NCBI RefSeq assembly: GCF_046237605.1
Contig: NZ_CP143542.1
Span: 1,612,001-1,676,000 of the forward strand
Source: Paraperibacillus marinus
Lineage (GTDB): Bacteria; Bacillota; Bacilli; Bacillales; DSM-1321
Reading direction: 5' to 3'
Length of the DNA stretch: 64,000 nt
The notes under the pieces were generated by a model. That model did not search any database and was not told the origin of the DNA. It worked only from the letters and a program-made list of their open reading frames with translations. The translations under genes were made by a program, and so were the position numbers. The stretch's first letter is position 1, and the number at the start of each line of letters is the position of its first letter. This document shows positions 59,294 to 64,000 of this stretch, in pieces.

Positions 59294-60255
59294 CTGAATA
59301 TAGGAATCTTTATAAAGTTGCGGGAGAAAATGGTCTTTTTATTTGCGAGCCTTCAGGCAGGATGAAGTTCAATGCAGGTAGTCAGGGTGCCCTTCCGGCT
59401 GTAGGCGACTGGGTAGCCTTCACGGAAAGAGCCGGGGAGGAAAAAGGGACGATCCATGCGGTCCTGCCGAGAAAGAGCACGTTCTCACGAAAGAAAGCTG
59501 GCACTGAGCCAGCCGGCCAGATCATTGCGGTAAACGTGGATTATATATTTATCGTCCTTTCGCTAAACCTCGATTTCAACGTCAGGCGGCTGGAGAGGTA
59601 TTTAATATCGATTTGGGAAAGCGGCGCTTCGCCGGTAATCATACTCAATAAGGCGGATTTATGTCCGGATGCCGAGAGCAAGCGGAAAGAGCTCGAAAAG
59701 GCGGCATCGGGAATACCTGTCATCATCATGAGTGCCCTCCAAAGGAAGGGCCATCAGGCGGTCTTTGAATTCTTGACAAAAGGCAGTACCGGGGTTTTTA
59801 CAGGTTCTTCCGGAGTAGGGAAGTCCACGTTGATTAACTCCCTGCTAAACGGAGCTGTACAAAAGACTGCGGCTATCCGGGACGACGATGATAAGGGCAG
59901 GCATGCTACGACACACAGGGAATTATTTGCGCTGGAAAATGGCTCTTATATTATTGATGTTCCGGGTATGAGGGAGTTTGGACTGTGGGACACGGACGAA
60001 GGCCTTTCGGCTGGATTCAGTGACATCGATGCGCTGTCCGGCGGCTGCTTCTATCAGAACTGCCGCCATCTGGCGGAGCCGCAATGCGCAGTAAAGGCTG
60101 CCATAGAAGAAGGCCGTCTTGAGGCAGGCCGCCTGAACAGCTTCCTCAAACTGCAAAAGGAACAGGAATATCTTGAAAGAAAGCTTTTGAAGACAAGGAT
60201 GGCCGAAGAAAAAAAGAAGAATAAAAAAAGGGCCAAAAATGGCAGGGGAAGCTGA
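59257..60255 (+). CDS. rsgA: RsgA/YjeQ-like circularly permuted GTPase
   Basis: The 332-residue protein has an OB-fold start (IAGRVIAEYRNLYKV). The permuted GTPase order is NKAD (G4) then GSSGVGKST (G1), the switch region with KGRHATTHR and DVPGM (G3). A C-terminal zinc site is CFYQNCRHLAEPQC. Such GTPases check maturation of the 30S ribosomal subunit. It is not beside prkC/prpC as the main Bacillus rsgA is, so it may be a paralogue. A gcaggag site precedes the ATG. Confidence 0.9.
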   Translation: METGSTIAGRVIAEYRNLYKVAGENGLFICEPSGRMKFNAGSQGALPAVGDWVAFTERAGEEKGTIHAVLPRKSTFSRKKAGTEPAGQIIAVNVDYIFIVLSLNLDFNVRRLERYLISIWESGASPVIILNKADLCPDAESKRKELEKAASGIPVIIMSALQRKGHQAVFEFLTKGSTGVFTGSSGVGKSTLINSLLNGAVQKTAAIRDDDDKGRHATTHRELFALENGSYIIDVPGMREFGLWDTDEGLSAGFSDIDALSGGCFYQNCRHLAEPQCAVKAAIEEGRLEAGRLNSFLKLQKEQEYLERKLLKTRMAEEKKKNKKRAKNGRGS

Positions 60256-60263
60256 CTGCCGAT

Positions 60264-60296
60264 GGAGTGATTATTGAATCACTCCGTTTTTTTTGT
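60264..60296 (+). terminator. terminator of the rsgA-like gene
   Basis: ggagtgatt and aatcactcc form a perfect stem around a short loop and are followed by eight T. Confidence 0.9.
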
Positions 60297-60418
60297 TTCT
60301 GTAAATATAGTAGTGTAAACTGTACTGTACAGCGGTCTCTTTATACAAAATGAGCTTCAAAAATATAATTCAGGGAAAAGGTAATGAGGGAATCAATATA
60401 TGAAGGCAGGTGCGTGAA

Positions 60419-60946
60419 ATGGAAAAGGCGACTTTTGCAGGGGGCTGTTTTTGGTGTATGGTCAAACCATTCGATACTCAGCCCGGAATAGAGTCGGTCA
60501 CCTCTGGATATACAGGCGGACATAAAGCTAATCCAACCTATCGGGAGGTATGTTCAGAAACGACCGGCCATTATGAAGCGGTACAGATTATCTTTGATCC
60601 GGAGATTTTCACTTATGAAAAGCTGCTCGATGTTTATTGGATGCAGATTGACCCGACCGATCCCGGCGGCCAGTTTGGCGACAGGGGGCAGTCCTATCAA
60701 ACCGTAATTTTTTATCACAATGAAAAGCAAAGGGAGATTGCTGAGGAATCTAAGCGGAAGCTGGAGAACAGCGGAAAATTTTCGCACCCGATTGCAACAA
60801 AAGTTTTAAAAGCAAGTGAATTCTATCCTGCTGAAACCTATCATCAGGACTATTACAAAAAAGAGCCGGGACATTACGGCGCATACCGGATAGGTTCCGG
60901 AAGGGCAGCCTTCATAGAAAGGCATTGGGGAGGAGACGAAAAATGA
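60419..60946 (+). CDS. msrA: peptide methionine (S)-S-oxide reductase
   Basis: The 175-residue enzyme repairs methionine sulfoxide (S form). The catalytic cysteine is C10 in GGCFWCM, with the family motifs GYTGGHKANPTY, TGHYEAVQI and QIDPTDPGGQF. The ATG at 60419 has an aggtg site eight bases upstream; GTG at 60410 is less likely. It overlaps msrB by ATGA, so both halves of methionine sulfoxide repair are made together. Confidence 0.96.
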   Translation: MEKATFAGGCFWCMVKPFDTQPGIESVTSGYTGGHKANPTYREVCSETTGHYEAVQIIFDPEIFTYEKLLDVYWMQIDPTDPGGQFGDRGQSYQTVIFYHNEKQREIAEESKRKLENSGKFSHPIATKVLKASEFYPAETYHQDYYKKEPGHYGAYRIGSGRAAFIERHWGGDEK

Positions 60947-61380
60947 GCGTTAACAAGGATGAATTAAAAAGGAAGCTGACTCCAATTCAATATGAAGTCA
61001 CTCAGAATAATGGGACAGAGCCGCCGTTCCGGAATGAATATTGGAATCATAAAGAGCCGGGGATATATGTGGATATCGTTTCTGGAAAGCCTTTGTTTTC
61101 ATCCCAGGATAAATTCGACTCTGCCTGTGGATGGCCAAGCTTCACCAAACCAGTGGAGGATGAAGAAGTAGAGGAATTGGAAGACCGTACATTCGGCATG
61201 ATCAGAACGGAAGTGAGGAGCAAATCGGCAGATTCCCATCTAGGGCATGTGTTTGACGATGGTCCCGGGCCATCCGGTCTCAGATATTGCATCAATTCCG
61301 CAGCCATCCGGTTTGTGCCGGCAGCAGACCTTGATAAGGAAGGATACGGGGAATATAAGAAATTATTCCAGGATAAGTAA
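60943..61380 (+). CDS. msrB: peptide methionine (R)-S-oxide reductase
   Basis: The 145-residue enzyme repairs the R form of methionine sulfoxide. The catalytic cysteine is C116 in GLRYCINSAAIRF; C62 in SACGWPSF is the probable resolving residue. The zinc-binding CxxC pairs seen in many MsrB proteins are absent, as in B. subtilis. The ATG at 60943 overlaps the msrA stop and has a ggggagga site inside msrA. Confidence 0.96.
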   Translation: MSVNKDELKRKLTPIQYEVTQNNGTEPPFRNEYWNHKEPGIYVDIVSGKPLFSSQDKFDSACGWPSFTKPVEDEEVEELEDRTFGMIRTEVRSKSADSHLGHVFDDGPGPSGLRYCINSAAIRFVPAADLDKEGYGEYKKLFQDK

Positions 61381-61410
61381 AAAAATGGCCGTCAGGCGGA
61401 AGGTGATAGT

Positions 61411-61914
61411 ATGTTTAAAAAATTATTCGGCAAAAAAGAGAATCTTAGTAACAAAGCACTTGAATTGGCAGCTCCTGCTACAGGTGAAATCGTTCCATTA
61501 GACCAGGTTCCAGATCCAGTGTTCGCAGAAAAAATGATGGGTGACGGACTAGCTATCAATCCTATAGAAGGTGTTGTGGCAGCACCAGTGGATGCTGAAG
61601 TACTGCAGGTTTTCCCTACTAAACATGCTGTCGGGCTAAAGGCCGATAATGGCGCGGAGATCCTGATTCATATCGGGCTGGAAACGGTATCCATGAATGG
61701 GGAAGGTTTTCAATCCTTTGTAACACAAGGGGACAGAGTGAAAAAAGGCCAAAAGCTCATATCCTTTAATCTGGATTTAATAAAGGAAAAAGCGAAAAGC
61801 ACGGTTACCCCCGTGATCATTACGAACGGGGATAATTTCGGCAGTCTTGAAAAGTCTGTCGAAACCAAAGCCGTCCTCGGAGAGACGCATTTTCTCACCG
61901 TTCATCCTAAATAA
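61411..61914 (+). CDS. ypqE: PTS glucose-type EIIA domain protein YpqE
   Basis: The 167-residue protein is a stand-alone EIIA of the glucose family. The phosphorylated histidine is H87 in ILIHIGLETVSMNGEGF, with H72 (TKHAVGL) as its partner. In Bacillus this protein can phosphorylate PTS permeases that lack their own IIA. It follows msrB by 30 bases and probably shares its transcript. The start has a gaaggtg site. Confidence 0.93.
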   Translation: MFKKLFGKKENLSNKALELAAPATGEIVPLDQVPDPVFAEKMMGDGLAINPIEGVVAAPVDAEVLQVFPTKHAVGLKADNGAEILIHIGLETVSMNGEGFQSFVTQGDRVKKGQKLISFNLDLIKEKAKSTVTPVIITNGDNFGSLEKSVETKAVLGETHFLTVHPK

Positions 61915-61922
61915 GTCAAAAT

Positions 61923-61952
61923 AAAAACCAGCCGCGGCTGGTTTTTTATTTT
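61923..61952. terminator. terminator after ypqE, shared with the SGNH gene
   Basis: aaaaaccagcc and ggctggtttttt form a stem around a one- to two-base loop. The minus-strand SGNH gene ends within the T tract, so it serves both. Confidence 0.85.
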
Positions 61953-63040
61953 TGTGCTTGTTCAATGATGGAACCGATGCGTATGACAGAGGCATCCGTT
62001 TTATTAGCAGCGGATTTTTCACCTGTAGCTTTAAAGCTGACGGTATGCCTGCCTGGAGATAGATGGTCAGCAATATAAATGATCCGGTCCCTTTTAAAAG
62101 GCCACCAGGTGCTTAAAGAAGCGGTCCGTTTACCATCTATATAGACATCAACAATCCCGCCGTCCGGGCTTCTTAGCATTTTGACGCCGAGAAGTGTGCC
62201 CGTGAAGCTCGTTTCCAGGGTGCTGCCTTTTTCGGCGCCGGTATAATAGCCATTTGAAAAATAGAAGCCCTTCTGCTTCATTTCGCTGGTGCTGCTGGCA
62301 AGGATGAGATCAGAATCAGGATAGAGGGGAGCGGCAGAGCGGGCCGGCAGTTTTTTCATTATAAGATTTGCATTCAGCGCCTGGTTAATAGCTTCAGCAT
62401 ATAACCGGTACCCTTTGCCGGTGGGATGCACGCCGTCGGCGGTCAGCTCGGATTCCCGGTAGCCGCTGTTTGAAAAGACGGGCCGCATGTCAATATGGGC
62501 TGTCTGGTAATGCTTTGAGAGATTGTCTATTTTCCGGGCAAATTCCGGGAATTCAAGGCAGCTTTCAGTAATGGTCACAATTTCAGCATAAGGGTAAAGA
62601 ACTTTCACTTTCCTTATGACAGATTCATACAGCCTCCCAAAGCTGTCCGCACTCATATATTTCCGGTCGTTTTCACCGAAGACAATAAAGGCCAGGTCAA
62701 TAGGACCCTGGACTTTCTGATATTGCAGCTTATAGAGACCTTCTAATGAGGTGGCTCCGCTCTGGACTAGGTAACTGCCTGTCATCTCTGATCCATGTTC
62801 TTCATAGACTTTCTTCTCAAGCTGTTTAAACCAGCGCCTGCTATAGGTTTCAGCACCAGAACCCCTGCCGATGCTGTCACCTATCACGAGATAATGGACG
62901 GGCTCCTGCCGCTCCATTTTTTCGTAAATAGACAGTTTATCTTCCTCGCCATATGAAGGCTTTAGGAATGCAGGGCTGCTAATGAACATAATGATGGCTG
63001 CTAGTGATATGGTAATCGCAGTGATGTATTTTATCCTCAA
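61946..63040 (-). CDS. secreted SGNH-family hydrolase
   Basis: The 364-residue protein has an N-terminal signal peptide (YITAITISLAAIIMFISSPA). The SGNH catalytic blocks are VIGDSIGRGSGAE, FGENDRK and DGVHPTGKGYRLYA. A C-terminal beta domain of about 130 residues (FYFSNGYYTGAEKGSTLETSFTG...DVYIDGKRTA) looks like a carbohydrate-binding or accessory module. It is probably an extracellular esterase or deacetylase acting on polysaccharide. The substrate is not known. Confidence 0.88.
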   Translation of the reverse strand: MRIKYITAITISLAAIIMFISSPAFLKPSYGEEDKLSIYEKMERQEPVHYLVIGDSIGRGSGAETYSRRWFKQLEKKVYEEHGSEMTGSYLVQSGATSLEGLYKLQYQKVQGPIDLAFIVFGENDRKYMSADSFGRLYESVIRKVKVLYPYAEIVTITESCLEFPEFARKIDNLSKHYQTAHIDMRPVFSNSGYRESELTADGVHPTGKGYRLYAEAINQALNANLIMKKLPARSAAPLYPDSDLILASSTSEMKQKGFYFSNGYYTGAEKGSTLETSFTGTLLGVKMLRSPDGGIVDVYIDGKRTASLSTWWPFKRDRIIYIADHLSPGRHTVSFKATGEKSAANKTDASVIRIGSIIEQAQK

Positions 63041-63208
63041 CGTTTTTCCTCCGTATTTTTAAATCCACAAAGCGAGAGGAACAAAGCAAATATATCTATT
63101 ATCTTAACTTGATTATGAATGAATTTAAAGAAAAATTTAAAGAAAATGAAATGTATTTGAAACATAATGAGGATTTTGTAAAAAAAGTGAAAATAGGCAT
63201 ATGCACAT

Positions 63209-63236
63209 ACGGATATCCGCCCGTAGACATATGGTA
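63209..63236 (+). promoter_or_regulatory. candidate sigma-K promoter
   Basis: An AC dinucleotide at 63209-63210 and CATATGGTA at 63228-63236 are separated by 17 bases. This matches the sigma-K pattern (AC, 17 bp, CATANNNTA), active in the mother cell late in sporulation. It lies 42 bases before the YjcZ-like gene. Confidence 0.6.
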
Positions 63237-63277
63237 GGAGTGTAAACAGAAAAAAGACAGAATGGGAGTGAAAATAC

Positions 63278-63409
63278 ATGTATTATGGATGCGGTTATGG
63301 ACATGGCGGATATGGGTATGGCGGTGGTTTTGCAGGAGGATTCGCCTTGATTGTCGTATTGTTCATTTTACTGATTATAATTGGAGCTTCTTTCACCGGA
63401 TGGGTTTGA
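63278..63409 (+). CDS. YjcZ-like sporulation peptide
   Basis: The 43-residue peptide starts with Tyr/Gly-rich sequence (YYGCGYGHGGYGYGGGFAGGF) cut here to its pattern, and ends with a membrane helix (LIVVLFILLIIIGASF). This layout is typical of YjcZ/SscA-type small spore proteins. The ribosome site is gggagtg. With the sigma-K-like promoter upstream, expression in the mother cell and a place in the spore coat are likely. It has its own terminator. Confidence 0.85.
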   Translation: MYYGCGYGHGGYGYGGGFAGGFALIVVLFILLIIIGASFTGWV

Positions 63410-63450
63410 TCGGCTGCAGATAAAGAACATTAAAATCAGTGAACGAACCA

Positions 63451-63478
63451 AGAGCTGCCTGGATGGCAGCTTTTTGTT
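63451..63478 (+). terminator. terminator of the YjcZ-like gene
   Basis: agctgcc and ggcagct form the stem around a five-base loop, followed by five T. Confidence 0.85.
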
Positions 63479-63688
63479 TAATTTATAGGGAAGGAAGCGG
63501 TCTCTGTCCGTGGCAGTCCGTTATAAAAGTATCCCTCACGAAAGAAGGCTGCACCTCAGCAAAAGTTTTTACTTTAAATCCATTGTGGTCAGGATTATAA
63601 TGGAATGCATGATACAGATGAATCAGGGGCTATAATTCAAACATAATCTTCGGATTTTAATTCGGCCTGCGAGGAGAATGGATGCGAG

Positions 63689-63910
63689 ATGAAATCTTTT
63701 TACCACCACTTGATGAAGTACAGGCAGCCAAAGGATACCGATGAATTGACTGCCTTTGCAAATTCAGCCTATAATGACCACGGATTTCCCAAGCAGTCCA
63801 GTGATTATCATGAAATCAGCAGTTATCTGGAGCTGAATGTTCATTACCTGGAGAGCATGACTGTTTTTGACCGGGCATGGGACATTTATGTGCAGGAAGA
63901 AAAGCTGTAA
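63689..63910 (+). CDS. yozE: YozE-family protein
   Basis: The 73-residue protein matches the small YozE (SAM-like fold) family: KSFYHHLMKYRQPK at the start, ANSAYNDHGFPKQSSDYHEISSYLE in the middle and FDRAWDIYVQEE at the end. It is a soluble helical protein of unknown function. A gaggag site lies upstream of the ATG. The remaining 90 bases of the window after it contain no complete gene. Confidence 0.93.
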   Translation: MKSFYHHLMKYRQPKDTDELTAFANSAYNDHGFPKQSSDYHEISSYLELNVHYLESMTVFDRAWDIYVQEEKL

Positions 63911-64000
63911 AGTGCTTAATATGATACCAGTTCTGCGAAGTCTAAAAGGGCTGATGAGGGACGGACAGGTGCAGCAGAATATCGTTCAATGTGTTAAATA

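Overview
The window is chromosomal DNA from a low-to-moderate GC, endospore-forming member of the Bacillaceae. Three kinds of evidence support this. Spore genes are present: a CotD-type coat protein, the SASP SspL and a YjcZ-like peptide. The RNase P RNA is of the Bacillus type (type B). Gene order follows the Bacillus subtilis yprB-to-ypmS segment closely: yprB-cotD-ypsA-gpsB-rnpB-ypsC-yptA-ypvA-ypwA, xpt-pbuX, bpsA-ypbQ-dynA, ypcP-sspL-ypdQ-ypeP-ypeQ, metA, bsaA-ypgQ-ypgR-ilvD-brxA-ypiP-ypjP-thyA, ilvA, ypmT-ypmQ-ypmR-ypmS and msrA-msrB-ypqE. Family names are from memory of these families; no database search was possible.

Layout. 1-8.4 kb: end of yprB, a collagen-like CotD coat protein, ypsA, cell-division adaptor gpsB, rnpB, the THUMP methyltransferase ypsC, DinG-like helicase ypvA and M32 carboxypeptidase ypwA. 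8.4-9.9 kb: an intact IS3-type insertion sequence. 10.3-13.5 kb: a DMT exporter, then a guanine riboswitch controlling xpt-pbuX (purine salvage). 13.5-21.8 kb: a GIY-YIG protein, a short-chain dehydrogenase, the type III polyketide synthase pair bpsA-ypbQ, a Fur-box-controlled small membrane peptide, double dynamin dynA and a sulfurtransferase. 21.9-24.9 kb: ypcP, sspL and two RNase H-family genes. 25-29.3 kb: an MBL-fold hydrolase and a CUT1 sugar ABC importer without its own ATPase. 29.5-34.7 kb: topB, a DUF421 protein, mntR, a methyltransferase and metA. 34.8-36 kb: a gene-free repeat zone. 36-46.8 kb: fhs, bsaA, degV, ypgQ, a YfmR/Uup-type ABC-F factor, ypgR, ilvD, brxA and ypiP. 46.8-48.6 kb: a second repeat array and a damaged copy of the IS. 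48.8-64 kb: ypjP, thyA, ilvA, tatA-tatC, ypmT, degV, a PCYCGC protein next to the copper chaperone ypmQ, ypmR, ypmS, a DUF4397 protein, an RsgA-like GTPase, msrA-msrB, ypqE, an SGNH hydrolase, a YjcZ-like peptide and yozE.

Most genes are housekeeping and stand alone or in short operons closed by clear intrinsic terminators. Functional links seen: guanine-regulated xpt-pbuX; bpsA with its O-methyltransferase-like partner; ilvD and ilvA in branched-chain amino acid synthesis; brxA, bsaA, msrA and msrB in thiol and oxidative repair; ypmQ with a PCYCGC protein in copper or cysteine chemistry.

The least ordinary signals are outside the known genes. Two intergenic arrays carry an AGTAA motif spaced at almost exactly 20.5 bp. 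Four tandem ~195-bp units upstream of metA are arranged A-B-A-B. A dispersed ~170-190-bp element occurs at two loci in opposite orientation, each copy beside a terminator hairpin. A tandem Fur-box promoter drives an uncharacterised 53-residue basic membrane peptide. A coat protein has gained 24 Gly-X-Y triplets. No CRISPR array, prophage or defence island was seen.
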